Positions 36,314 through 50,170 of a stretch of DNA of 64,000 bases are shown here, one piece after another. This DNA is from Acestrorhynchus altus (lineage: Eukaryota > Chordata > Actinopteri > Characiformes > Acestrorhynchidae): assembly GCA_034509495.1 (NCBI GenBank), contig CM067522.1, positions 17,924,928 through 17,988,927 on the forward strand, read 5' to 3'. A program made the translations under genes and the position numbers. Position 1 is the stretch's first letter, and each line of letters opens with the position of its first letter. The notes under the pieces were generated by a model. The model ran no database searches and was not told the origin of the DNA. It saw nothing but the letters and a program-made list of their open reading frames with translations.

Positions 36314-36455
36314 CAGGTCCAGCAAGTCAAAACCCATTTGTACAATAATAACGGCCCTTCCTCCACTTTGAGTTCCTTTAGCTAATAATGGCGTAGCAGG
36401 CTGAGCTGCAGCAGAGCCACCCAGGCCTGGGGTGGATTATGACTTGCTGGACCTG
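36314..36455. mobile_element. 142-bp palindromic MITE-like element
   Basis: It starts CAGGTCCAGCAAGTCAAAAC and ends TTATGACTTGCTGGACCTG, an inverted repeat of about 18 bases with only one or two mismatches. It is non-coding. A shorter look-alike end is at 43255-43286. Confidence 0.55.
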
Positions 36456-37128
36456 GATGAAGATGATTTAGGTGGTAAACCAAGAAGCAAGATTTAAGAA
36501 AATGCAAAACATAAAAATTTGCTACTTAAAAGTGAATAATTAAAGTTTATAAAGTTCCTCTTTATAATGCTTTCAAGACACTGGCCAGCAGAATGACACT
36601 TTACATACAGTAGATATACAGCAATGAAAAAATAAATCAATACACATAATATACATACAATATCCTCTATTTTTTGGCATTGATTGTCATCTATTCTTTA
36701 CATCTATTTCATATACACATATTTCCCATTAAGAATCTCTACATTATTTCAACATTAACATTCCTTACCAATATGCATGATTATATGTTCTGTCCACTGA
36801 AACATTGTATAAAGCACTAAAACTTAAATTCAATATACCGTAATATTAAAGGCAGAAGTTCCTGAACTGATCTTGGTTCCCCATTTTCTTGCCATTGGAA
36901 ACTATTCAGCTTGTTTCACTGAAGCGGTATGGGCTTATGGGCTCTACCGTGTGGGAGAAAGTGGCTGCGGTTCACGTCTGAAATAGGTGTAAATTGGCTT
37001 CACACTGTGGAACTGTCATGCAACCTGATTCACTGGAAAAAAAGTTCTTGGAAAAAAGTTCTTGAGCTGCATATTGTAAAGTGTCCTCACTTACGGTATT
37101 TCCTGACGCAACCAATCAAAACTTCATA

Positions 37129-37258
37129 TACAGCTCTGGAAAAAGTAAGAGACCACTTCAATTTTTTCCTTAAATCAGCTTCTCTAAGGTAAGATGCACA
37201 TAGAACCACTGTGCTGCACACAGGGGAATTTGTCCTCTGCATCCACACAGTGAAACAC

Positions 37259-37296
<38 letters not shown>

Positions 37297-37580
37297 TACT
37301 GAATTCACACACTAGGGGTTAGTTAGCACATGGGGCCGGAGCAGTGGGCAGCCCTATCTAGGCACCCAGGGAGCACTTGGGGAATTAACTGCCTTGCTTA
37401 ATTACAGAGGTTGTAATTTCTACCCCAAATAGTAGCATTTTACTTGGATTTTGATTGAAATGTTGTCAAAGCTTTATACAATAAAAGAAAAATGTTTATT
37501 TTTTTCCTAAAACATGCTGTAAATAGTAAAACAAGACAAAGCAGTAAAGTGGGGTGGTCTCAATTTTCTCCAGAGCGGTA
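37129..37580. mobile_element. Tc1-type TIR element with a CA microsatellite inside
   Basis: The left end TACAGCTCTGGAAAAAGTAA and the right end TCTCCAGAGCGGTA are imperfect inverted repeats with TA at both outer edges. An ACACAC run (37255-37294) lies inside. No transposase frame. Confidence 0.6.
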
Positions 37581-39108
37581 TTCACACAAAACCTTTGGAG
37601 GGGTTGGGGGAGAGGAATACATTTTATTTCACATTAAAATTAAAATGTGCTTTTCTCTGGGGACAGAGCAAAGCATCATGTACGCTAAGACACCCCTGAC
37701 AGAGAGAAGGGCCTTACTCAAGAGCCCAACAGTGACAGCATGGTGAACTCCATAAACCAGCCTTCTGACCACTGAGCCACCACTTCCATTCACTGTTTTT
37801 GAATCACTTACGCTGAATTATGTTGAATGCACCTCACAGCATGCAATTACATAAATGTTTCACAATATAAAGCCTTTCTATAATGCTGGACATATTTTCA
37901 GATCATAAGAAGTAATATTAATGACATAAGATGCGGCAGAATACTGAAGTCTGAGGTCTCAGAAAATGAACTCAATATTCTACATACAAAACAGGACACC
38001 GGCTACATTGGGATCAGTTTCCAATTTCAAAAAATGGGTCCAGTTCTGAAGACACTCCAAATATAAAACCAGTTATAGCAAGAGGTGCCCTTGTTAACAG
38101 GAAAATAACCATTATTGTACACTTAGGATGATGCCTTAGGTAAGATAAAACTACACTAACATTCTATACATTTAGATGGACTGTAAAATTTGATTTTCAC
38201 TTCCAACATCTCTTTTGATTTCGGTCTACAGACCAGCCACTTCGTCTAAACAGGAACCAAAGAAACCTGACTAACAAGAAAGCAAATATCAACACCTACA
38301 GCCTGTAAAAATCTCAGCTGTTATACTAAGATGTGATTTAGGGCTCTTTAGTTTCCAGTATTTTAAATATTACTGTAGAGTAACTAAGGAGTAACAGAGG
38401 AAGAACGTCTGTTACTCTTGTGTGCCCTTTTGTGGAACAGAATCCTGTGCCATAAGAATAGCAAAATAATTGCAGATGTCCTGAGTTGCCCTTAATTGTC
38501 CACTCTAATATGGATGTTGGTGGACCATGAACTGTTGGACTGAGGATTGTGCTAAACACCTGTGATTTGCTGCATTATTCAAAAAGTTACAAAATCCCAA
38601 TAAATCCAGATTCGATTCCAGCAAATTTGTAGACCGTTTTTTTTTGCATATGAGCTGCCCAAACTTTTTAGCAAGATTATTTCTCTGGTGGTGAAGATCT
38701 CACAGAATGGCTTTGCTTATGTTGCATTGTCATATGACCGTCACATTGAAATGGAAAAAAATAAATACTACTCAAAAGAGCACCTAAATCCTCTTCACTG
38801 TCTCAACCCTTAATCAAAGGGGAAATCAGCTTTTTTCCTGGCTGCAGTATTAAAAAGGAGTTTGACAGCACAATATATCACTGTGTCATGACATATGGCC
38901 ATGCGAACACATGTACACAATCAAATATACACACATATACACACTCTCTCTCACCATCACAGTACAGTGAGACAACACACTGTGTCAAACAGCTAAGGAG
39001 ACATGGCACAAAACGTCCACACTGGTGCACTAAGATTGACTAACTACTACTCCCACACTGTGCTACTGGAGACAGTACCGTGAATACTAATCAACAGAAC
39101 TGGAGAGA

Positions 39109-39239
39109 AGAGGAGAGAAGAGAAGAGAAGAGAAGCAATGAGAAGAGATGAGAAGAGAGCAGAAGAGAAGAGAAGAGAAGAGAAGAGAAGAGAAGAGAAG
39201 AGAAGAGAAGAGAAGAGAAGAGAAGAGAAGAGAAGAGAT
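39109..39239. repeat. (GAGAA)n polypurine tract
   Basis: About 130 bases made almost only of AGAAG units on the + strand. It is close to pure purine/pyrimidine mirror symmetry. Confidence 0.95.
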
Positions 39240-40364
39240 CTTTACCACAGAGGACAAATAGTAGAAAACTCCAAACAACAGAGAACAGCCTAGTATTCCT
39301 ACCACAGTTACAGTAGTGATGTAGTACTGGTTGATACACACTAAAGCTCAGATCCAGAACCACAAAAACTTTGAGGGAACGTTCTTAGAACTGGAATGAC
39401 TGAACCTCTGTTTTGGGAAAATGTAGTGAACATGTTGAAAATCTCACCTTCCTGTTTTCTGAGATGCCACTGAGCTTAGCTTACCTTTATATCAAGCCAA
39501 ACTACCGTCAAACTGCTAATGATGGGTGTCCACAGCTGCCTGTCCCACTACTGGCATTTCGAGTTGCCTTGAAGTATCAAGGAAAGGGGGAAGAACGTGA
39601 CTTCAGAGTTTTCAGGTAGGGTCCTCCAGAGGATTGTAACAAGAACACTGTAACACAGCACAGCAGTAACCTTGCAAGAAACTAATGACATGATTAAAAG
39701 TGTGCTATCAGTTTCATGACAAGACTAAATGGCCAAAAATCTAAGTCTATGACAAAAGCCCACTTCACGTTATTATTATTTGTTAAATTAAAGTCTTAGA
39801 GAATCGTGTGGAAATGTAAAGGAGCATGTCTTTACCTGCAGCAGATGGACCTGCCAAACTCGTTTAAAAGAATAAATAATTTGCTATCTGTCCACCACGT
39901 TCCAACAGAAATGTCTAAATCTACCTCCAAAGGCATACAGCTACTCAGCACACAGGTAGAAAAGCACTGATCACATTTGTAGAGTCAGTCGACTTGGTTG
40001 TTCTCCAGGTTTCTCAGAATCTTGGTACAGACTGTGCTTGTGTACCTCTTGCTTTGCTATCCTTACTGTCCCGGAAAAATAACTTGCTGAGAGACAAAAA
40101 ACAGAAAGTGAAGAATGTGCATATGATACGGCTTCAGGTTACTGCAAAACAGGCACGGACAAGAACTCAGCCCACTCTCTTTAGTGCTGCACAGAGGGCT
40201 TCACTAAAGGCCTATCTCTGTCCCGCAACACAGCAACATATAAGACAACGGCTCCACACAATGAACGACTTCACATTACAGTAAATGCACAAAGACGTCA
40301 TGAGACCTCCAAGAGAATCTTCCAGCCTATACATATGACCCATCGTTCTAAACCATGTGCTGAT

Positions 40365-43300
40365 CTAGGGCATGCCGGTGTTCTTCCCTGAGTTAGCACC
40401 ATCATCTCCACCATCAGAGGCGTCGTTTGTTTTGCGGTTGCTGCCATCTTTTGTGCTGGAGGGGGAATGTGGAGAGGTGTCTCTGGAGCGGGGTTTACCG
40501 GAACGTTCCGCCTGCCCTTCGGTAGGTGTGGGGCTCCGGCTACTGCTGCTGCTACGCTTTCCTCGTGCAGGACTGGAGTCTCGTGAGTCAGCCTGCCTAA
40601 CCTCATCCTCAGAGGTGAAGTCTGAGCTGTCGGATGGACTGAGACCAGCTAGGCTGGAGGAGGGCAGTTGAATCTTTGACAAGAGCAAATTAGAACAACA
40701 TATAAGAGCCACAAAATTAGTTCAAGTTTAATACTTGGTCCATAATGTCATGATTCAAAAGAACGGTCAGTACTTAAGTCTTCAACTTGCTGTAGGCTTG
40801 TTACAGTAATACCTAACAGATGGTAATAACAGGGCTGAAAGTGCCCTTAGTCTGCATCTTATCACCTTTTGTCACACTGTGTATTTCCATATTTATGGTG
40901 TCATGCAAAGGTTCGGGTACCCTTGGTCATAATGAAGGTTACTGTGAACACTTAAGCAAGCTGAAGATGAAATGATCTCCAAAAGGCATCATTTCGAGGA
41001 GGACACGTCCCCTTTGTATTTTAAGCAAAAACTATTATTTGTTTTCATCTTTTACATTTTAAAAATAAAAAAAAGGAAATGGGCCTGAAGCAAACTGCAT
41101 GGATAGTACCTAGAAGTGCCTCCTTTGGCTTGTAGCACAGTCTTCCAGTTCTGTAAGATTCCTGGGCCATCTTGCACGCACTGCTCTTTTACGGTCTATC
41201 CGCAGGTTAAGATCAGGGGACTGTGGGGGCCGGGACTTGCCCTTTCGAGGTCTATTGTGAATTTTGAGGTGTGTTTAGCATCATTATCTATTTGGCTGCA
41301 ACACAGCCCCAAAGCAAGATATCCTAGGGTTCTAATAGATTTGTAAAGTATTCCTTTTCAGTCTAAAATTGCTTAAAATGTTGAAGTGTTTTATCTCTAA
41401 CTCTATGTCTTTTGGAGCTCATTTCATCTTCAATTCACATGAAAAGTAAAAGGAACAGTAATTTTGACAACTGGTGCCCAAACCTCTGACGGCCACTACA
41501 CACAACAAATGGAAAAATAGCTTGTGTTTGCAATGTCAGTCAGATACCTGGAATGGCTCTGTAACACCCACTATAGAGCTCATATTGTTGCTGTAATAAC
41601 CCAGGATGTAGTCACCAGACTCCTTTGGCAATTCCTCCTCTGCAAAGGTAACCTATAGAGGAAAGAAAATATCTAATATCTAATACGGCTCCCTCTCTGT
41701 TTTTCATTACAAGATAACGAGGAATAAATGAACACATGGTTTGGGCTACAAAGGGTATTTGTGACGTATCTTACTTGATGCTCCTGTCTCAGGTAATCCG
41801 ATTCTTCCTGTTTGGCCCAAGTGTAACCCACATAATCTTTATGATGTTTAAATCCAACCTGAAAAAATAAAAACATAGACAAGCATTTGTGATAGAACGG
41901 AGCGTTTTAAGAGCTCAATGAATTTCAGTGTGGTGCTGTAATTGTAATGGCACCTTCTGCTGCCCTCTGCTGCTCTGGGCTTGAGCTAAACCCCACCCCC
42001 TCACCTGACGCCCATTTTATCAGCAATAGCTGCAACTCATGCAAGGACTGATTGGGACTTTCCTCAGGCACCTCAGTTTGCAGTGCTTTCGGCGAGGTAC
42101 CTGTTAGTGCTTTTCAACCAAAAGAACTCTGGAACCGGTTTCCATCCGTTCCACCATGGCAGTTCTTTGAGCGTTGGTATTTCTCATGGTTTCACTGTGT
42201 TTTTGGCCTTGATTTCAGATCTGCCTTTACTGCTCCTGTCTGCCTGTTTCTTGACCTCTGCCTGTCACGACTATGAAAATTGGAAACCTCTAGATAAAAG
42301 CCCTCTGCACATGCAACAAGTAAGTTTGTGAAATTGTGAAATCTCGAGTTCTAAGAGATAAAAGCACTTTAGCACCCAACTCTACAGTAAACACATTCAA
42401 ATTTCTTACCTTGTAAAGTCCAATCCAGTCCCATGAACTTCGGGCGTAGTTGGGTGTTACCTTGAATTTGGCAACAGCATCGGCTATTTCTCTCCATTCA
42501 TCCTCTACTATGATTGTTACTAAAGGAACATCCACCTTATACGGGAACTGTGACAATCATAAAACCATTGGGTATTAAAGACTAGAACATTACACAATAG
42601 CGTTTCAAATAAATTCACTCAGCCTGTGCTATTCTATTCTATTCTATTCTCACCTGCAGGGTAAAAATAGAGGAAACAGGCTTATGGTCACTGACAGTAT
42701 ATTCCATGTAGCTTCGGTAAAAGTGCTGGGTCACGCGGGTGCCACTGGTCAGTCCTGACATGGAGTTGCGCTTGGACATGTTATTGCTTGGAGATGCCAT
42801 TGGTCTCAAACGCCAGAGAATACGGTCGGTCCAAGCTGGTTTACGTTTTTTTCCACTAGGAAATAAATACAAATACAGAATTACACACTTTTTACATTTG
42901 TGTAAAAAAGCAACAGACTCATAAGAATAAGAGAGTGTGGTTAGTATGCAGTTTATACACTGGACATAATATAGATGAGGGCATTCATTCATCACTTTCC
43001 TGTCATCTGAATTACCACATCCCTTTTCTGGGTGAAAACAAACCCAGATATTTTGCTGCCAAATTGGAAATAGTAGTGTCACCATGTCTTAAACCTCCCC
43101 CTTAGTTTGCAATTTTCTTTAGTTCCACAACGACAGCAAAAGTAGAGATTTGTGGTTTCGGGCTTTTCACAGAGAGAAGGAAAATGGTCATCTGCAGAGG
43201 TGGGTCAAAATCCACCCCACGATTTGTTATGGCTGCCTCGGCTGCCCAAAACCCTGGGATGGATTTTGACTTGCAGCGCCTGAAATTCGAATCTCTGGTA

Positions 43301-46300
43301 AACTGTGACCCAACCGGTCAATACGTACATCAATACGCAAATAATAAAATTGGAGTACTGAATGTTGATGCTGCAATGAAAGAGCAGAACTTGGAACACA
43401 ATGTAAAGCAGAGGATTCAGATGCGGCACTGCTGCAACAGCTGGATTTTCCCTGATTAGCTGATGACAGCTTTACCGCCTGTTCCCTGAACTGATTTTAT
43501 GTCATGCTTATCGTCATAATAATCCAAACCCAAAGTGACATGACATGACACTTCCAGCCACTGGGTGGGGTCATTTGACCCCCTTTGATGAAGGCATGCT
43601 GAAAGGACACTCAGCGCTGATCAGTGACCGGCAGTGATATGGTGTAATTGTTGGCATGGCTGACCATAGTTTAAATCAGCAGGATGTGCTTTAATTTCTG
43701 AAACTAGATTGTGAAAGGCTTGGAAATATGTATTTATCAGCAGTCAAATTAGAGCAATTATTTTCATACAAAAAGGGGAGGGGCATTACGCAAAGCCAAA
43801 ATACCTGGATGGGTTGATCTCATCTATACATTATTTCCAAACATCTCATGGGTGTTTTTGTCCCGTTTAGGCTCATATTTTACCGACATTAGGTGGCAAA
43901 CCGATACTTCTTTGGGGTAAACTGCTAAATATTCAGCTTTAGGTCACCCAGGATAATTTTTCCAGTATTAAATCTGTGTTAAGAGGCCTGGGATTAAAGT
44001 CTTAGTTCATATCTAGGTGACAAAAAGCAAGGCTTGAGCTGGATTTGTGTGCAGAGTTGATTACAGCACACAAATCTGTGGAAAGAGCTTTACATTTAAA
44101 AGACAGATTTATAGAGACATTGTCAGTTCAGTGCACAGCAACAGCCCTTTATGTACCTGGTGTCATACGTGTCTGTCCCAACGTCAAACTTGTAGGTTGG
44201 AGGAAATTTCAGTGGTCCTTCCTCAAAGCCTTCCAGAACGGTTTCACTGTCTTTGGCCATGTTCAGCTAGAAGAAGAAGACAAGACAAGGAAACATGTAA
44301 ACAAATACTTGATTTACATATGAATATACACTGATTAATAAGCACTGATAAAACAAATGGGACCCATTAGAATTTTTCCTTTAAATCATCCATGTTACTA
44401 ACAGATGAAGGTAACAAATAAGCAGGAGTACGGTGGATTTTTACTATTCAATAACATCATGTGAAAAAAATAGGAATCAAAAAGATAAAAATAAAAATCA
44501 TTTAAAAAAAATTTAATAATTAGAAACACAATCTTCTGTTGAGAGAAAAAAACAAACTATTACTATTTAAAATCCAGAGAATTAGAATGAGGTGCAAATG
44601 ATTAGACCACTGTTAGAGAGGACTTTGGAGGAGGCTGCCTTATTTAACCCTGAGACATTAGACTGGTATGCTCTTCATTGTTGAAGTGAGTGGTATCACC
44701 GTGGCAAGATCCAAGGTGCTACAGGTACCTCATACCATAGTTGATGTCAAAGTGCAGCATCTACTATTAGAAAGAGACCCAACAAGTTTGATTTTCATTG
44801 GAGGTGAGCAAGGAGGAAACCCAACAGAATAAAAAATAAAGAAACAGCATTTGAGCACAAGAACCTCATACCAACTGTGAAGCATGGGGGAGGATGTGTC
44901 TCGTGGTTTGAGGCTGCTTTGCTGCAGCAGGGCCTGGAGATGTCCATCATAGAAACCATTATGAATTCTTTATTGTATCAGTGGGGGTTTGAGGAAAATG
45001 CAGAACTTTGTGTACATAGACTGACACTGAAACCTCATATAGCTGGAAGAATTTCACAAAGAGGAAATGTTTTCTTCTAGTCAGTGTCAGAGAAATGGAA
45101 ACAATCCAATTGACTTATTTCAACACCAGGAAACACCAGCTATTATGTCACAGAAAACTGCATTTTATTTATATTAACTACATTTTGGTAATTACTTTTA
45201 AAACACACTCATTCATTTATATGAGTTTAGTTATATCACTCCACCCCTCAGTACTGTTAAAATGTCCATGTGTTTAAAAATGTCAAAAAGAAGAAGGTGT
45301 TCATGGGGTGTCCTAAATCTTCACATGACTCTCACATGTAGAATTCTTAACAATGAGACAAACAGTCTTCCGGAGGTGGGAAAAACATGAAGCATGTGAG
45401 ATTCCATCTACAATCAACTTCATCCAGCCAGCACAAAGACTTTTACTCAACATCAAGGTGAATTTATTTGTTTTTAAATATATCATCATATTTAAAACCA
45501 GAATTATTTCAGAAAGCCTGTATTTCTTACCTGATCTTTTTCCCACAGCACAGAAAGTTTGTTACTGTCAATAGCTGCCTTCACTACTTGCATGTCCAGG
45601 TCTTCAATACGAAAGTTGAGGTCCCCAAACCAGAAAACAACACTGCAAATAACAACATCTTTTAACACTTTACATTGGACGTACAGCCAACTACGGCAAA
45701 CCCACACCAAATAATAAATCCTCAAAGCTACAATATCAAACAAGCCATTATAACTTTTGTACAGTTACATATTTACATCACAGAGTTACAGTGTCATAGT
45801 GGCAGAGGTGTACATGTGGATTTGCATATATAACTCACTCATGATCCAGGACTCCCATGGCGGCCTGACCTTCAAACTGCTGCTGCTGCAGGATGCTCTC
45901 AAAATCTTCCATTCGCTGGTCCGTGTTCTCCATGTGTGCAGGCAGGTGGCAGTTTAAGAAACAGATCGAGTGGCCAAACACAGTCATACGGGCACTTACA
46001 CCACCCTTATTGCCCTGCCAGCAAGAGCATGAAAGAAATGATTAGGAGGAGTGAGTGGAATGGAAGGTGTGGTAGAAACAGTAGATACGAGACGACGGAA
46101 GATGTTTAATGGAGTCGCTGACGTTGTGTTGGCATATCAGGCCTTAATTTAAAAGGCATTTTTTTAATTTATAACACTGTTATGAAGAATCATCACCTGA
46201 TGGGCAAAGGTGTAGTTAAGCTCAGTGTCTAATGTGTTAGAACTATGATCCAAGGATTGCAGGTTCAAGGACTCCCAGGGTCATGCTGCTTGCCATGGGT

Positions 46301-49183
46301 GAGCAAAATTGCCATGGTCTCTCTGGATGGTAGATGGTGCTCCTGGTCAACACATCTATTAGCCATTGTATCAGAACTGGGGACCTAATGTGCACTGGCT
46401 GCCCAGCAATGATGTATTAGCAGCAGTTCAGTGGCTGGCTTCACATGTATCAGAAGAAGCATGAGCTTGTCTTCACCCTACGTATGAGCTGAGTAATCAG
46501 CACTTCCAAATTAAGGGAAAATTGGGATAAAATGACCACTAAAGTAAATTTAAATTTAAATGACTAAAGTAAGATTTATTACTTCTAATAGTAGTATAGT
46601 TCTATACTCTCATTTAATTTACTAATATATCAAGGAAATTGCTGATGTCCACATAGTTCTTCTACAAAATACTTTCCTATTTGAATTTTCATAAAAATAT
46701 ATAGAACTAAAACATGCAATTCATTATTGTTTTTGCCTTCAAAGCACAATGGAAATAACATTAAATTTTTGTGTAAATTTACTAATATACTAGTATGAAC
46801 TGTCCATGAAAACACAGGCATTGCTCGTTTACATTTTCATTGAACTCGGGATGGAAACGTAGGTCATTAAAGCAAACCTCTCAGCATATGATGAATACTT
46901 CATATGCTCTCTACATGAGTCCTGAGCAAATTAAGCCACTGAGCTTGAAGACAAACTACTGGTGACATAGCATATCAAACTGGAGCAGTGCCGACTGTGA
47001 TCCAGGGAGAAAAATTATCGATTGACATTTCATAAGTCATACATACATTCATCATAAATCCTACCTGAATCCTTGAATGGGTCGAGTTTGGCTGTTTCAG
47101 CAGAACCTTTTTTTCAGGTTTCGTTATTAATGAAAATTTCAACACAGCAGGAGAGACCTCTGAACACTCTATATGTATTACAGTGTTCTTTCTGAATTCA
47201 ACAGCACCACAACCACACCCTCCTTCAATGCTCCTTCAGAAGCTCCACTTCAGAATGTCCCCTCCTGGAACAGTTTTTCCCAGTGTACATCGCCACGGCT
47301 GAGAACATACACCAGACTTTGCTCCAGTGTGCAAACAGCATGGAGAACTACTGGACGATGGTCACTTATCATTCTTAGCACTATCATTTCCCCCGTCTCT
47401 TCCCAAATCATCAAAAGCTAAATAATAACAATAACAATAATATTCACCATTACCACTGCATCATTGGAGGAAAGCACCGGGTATCCAGCTCCGACAATAA
47501 ACATGTTCAGAAGGGACCGGAGAAGATATTTAGATGTTTTCACGTAAAAGAGCTTCACACTAACCCTACTTCCCCTCTATACTCATTCGAGAGTATACTG
47601 TTCGGTCTTCTTAACATTATTTCATTCTGTTGGGAAAACTGACTTACCCAGATTCCACCCAACCCAGTGCGTGTGTTCTCCGTCTGTACACCTCGGATAA
47701 AAGGCAGGTGGTAGTATTTGGCAAAGACCAGCAGTAGCACCCCCTGCATTCTCTGAGATGTCACCTGTGAACAGAGTGAAAACAAACTGGGTTCAGACAC
47801 TAAATCTCAGACGGGATAAAAACAGCTCATGTTTCCTCCATAATGCACAACATTTGCACAATGTGTTTAATAATTGATATCTGTTAATTCTGCGGCTTGA
47901 CACGGAATGTTTGAAACAGACTGTCAGGTTGGTTTTTTATGATCTGTGCCCTATATTTGCACCTCCTGATCTTCCTGTCTCTTCCATGTTTTCTACATTT
48001 TAGGCCTTAAAGACCAGTTCCTATCCTTTAAGCTGAAATGTGAATTCATCAGCCCTGTATTTTTTAATCTTTTCAATTAATTCATGGTTTGTATTTGTGT
48101 TTTCATAGTTTGACATACTTTTATTCACAAAAAAATAGAAACATATTTATAGGAGACAGTCACACGTGTCATAAATTACTATATTACTGCAGTTCTTACT
48201 AAACCACCTCCTTTACAGGTTTTTCACATTAGCTATACTCTTAAATGTAATCACTCCCATGTCCTGAGCTGCCCCTACTGCCTGGCTGATGTTGGTTCAT
48301 ATTGGTTCATGGACCGAGCAGTATATTAAATTTACCTTTGGCATTTAAACTGGGATTTAATTCAGTTCAAATTTAGTGACATTTAACTGTTTTCTGTGCT
48401 GGATTATTCACTGATAGTCAAACAGCGATGGGAGAATGGTGGATGATTAGATATGTAGAGTTTTGTAGTTTGTAATATGTGTTTATTTCTGTAGGTTTCT
48501 CACATCCTGAGTTATGAAATCTAGAAAATGGCATGTAACGGCCCACAAAGTTCAGCTTCCAAAAGCTTCCAAATCATGTTGATGCCAGAATCTCTCATTC
48601 CTATTCTGGAATCTCTCATTCCTATTCTGGGCTCGTTATTCTGCTAACTGCACTATATAACTTTGGTGAGGACTATGCAATGCTGCCTAACCTTTCATTT
48701 CTTGGGTAAAATCTTGTGGTATTAAAGGCCAAATGCTGTTCGCACTTTTGGTATAAAATATGCACTTTCACTATGTACTGAAATATTTGTATTTGTTCTA
48801 ATATTAATGGGGATTTTTAGCAAATGAAGATCTAGTTTTTCAAATAAAACACATATCAAATTTTTTGGAGCTATAAATTCACATTCATTCACAGCTGGTT
48901 TTACATAAGCAAATATATGCAGCCTACTTTTCAAAGGCCTGTTTATGCAAATGTTGCCTCACTGTAAACTACTCAAACACAGAAGGGCCGTGGTTTCGTT
49001 CTGTCCATCTCTCTCAACATTTAAATGCTCCCTGGTCAACATTTAAATCCCAAAAAGAGGATATTTCTATAGAGTTGTCCCATCAATCCGTCTCACATTT
49101 GCATTTTGCTTGGAGGCTTGATGGCATGGCAAACTACTTTGCATGAAACTACATCCAGTGGCAGTGACCAACATACACAGACT

Positions 49184-49214
<31 letters not shown>

Positions 49215-49251
49215 CCAGGGGCAAAGGCATAGTCTCTCTAAAAGGCAAATT

Positions 49252-49307
<56 letters not shown>

Positions 49308-50139
49308 CTCTCTCACTCACTCTCCCTCACTCACTCTCTCTCACACACTCACACACACTCCTTGCTTGGAATTGCTTGAAATGCCCTACGGTAGTGAGTG
49401 TATATGCTTATCAGGCAGAAAAGCAAGAGAGAGAAGGGAATCAATGACTGTGCTTCATCATGTTGCGTAATAGGCCTACAGGCTCTAAACTGGAAGACTT
49501 GCTTTGTAAGTGTGAGTGTTAAACCATGTGGGTGTGGGAATAGATCAGGTCTATGGTCATATATTTATGAAAATTTGTGCACTCACATTCATAAATGTGT
49601 AAACACACACACACACACAAACTGTGTGCCACTGTGCACATACTGCTGCAGAATAAAGACTAGGATTAATACCGAAGGCTGTCAAACAACATTAACAATC
49701 CAGAAAGAAAAAGTGATGAGTGCCAGCCCAGGTCATTGGGGTTTGTCAGGATGTGTGTGAGGTAGGGGGTAAGCATTTCGGTAACAGTGTGTCGCATCAA
49801 GTGTGCTGCTCTCAAATTGCTTGCCTCCCCAAGGACAACTCAAACCTACTTTCCCTTGCCTTCACGATTTAGTCTAATTGTGGAGCTTTCGAATTATGAT
49901 TCTTCCGTTATGTCCCCAGGTTATGAATTCATGCTACAAATACTTTAGTACCAAATGAACTGTTCAATTACACCACCAATAACATTTTATGTAATAAAAT
50001 ATTCATATCTATCCACCTTATATGTGAATAAACAGAATACATAACTGTCCTCATTGTACCATTAATGCAACAGCTGGTAAAGTAAAATGAACTTGAAAAT
50101 GTCATAACCATGTAAACAAGCTTCATGGATTTTGGTGTC

Positions 50140-50170
<31 letters not shown>

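Larger units (their letters stand above)
36148..40364 (-). other. inpp5j: Possible long 3' UTR of inpp5j
   Basis: No other gene lies between the inpp5j stop and - strand poly(A) signals near 37623 or 36148 (plus-strand TTTATT). The extent is uncertain. It includes a GAGAA tract (39109), a TIR element (37129) and a short palindromic element (36314). Confidence 0.35.

Noticed and set aside
39087..39363. Serine/leucine-rich open frames on the - strand
   Set aside because: They are translations of the GAGAA tandem tract.
43184..43459. 91-codon open frame
   Set aside because: It lies inside dispersed repeat family D and a small inserted element within an inpp5j intron, with no splice context.
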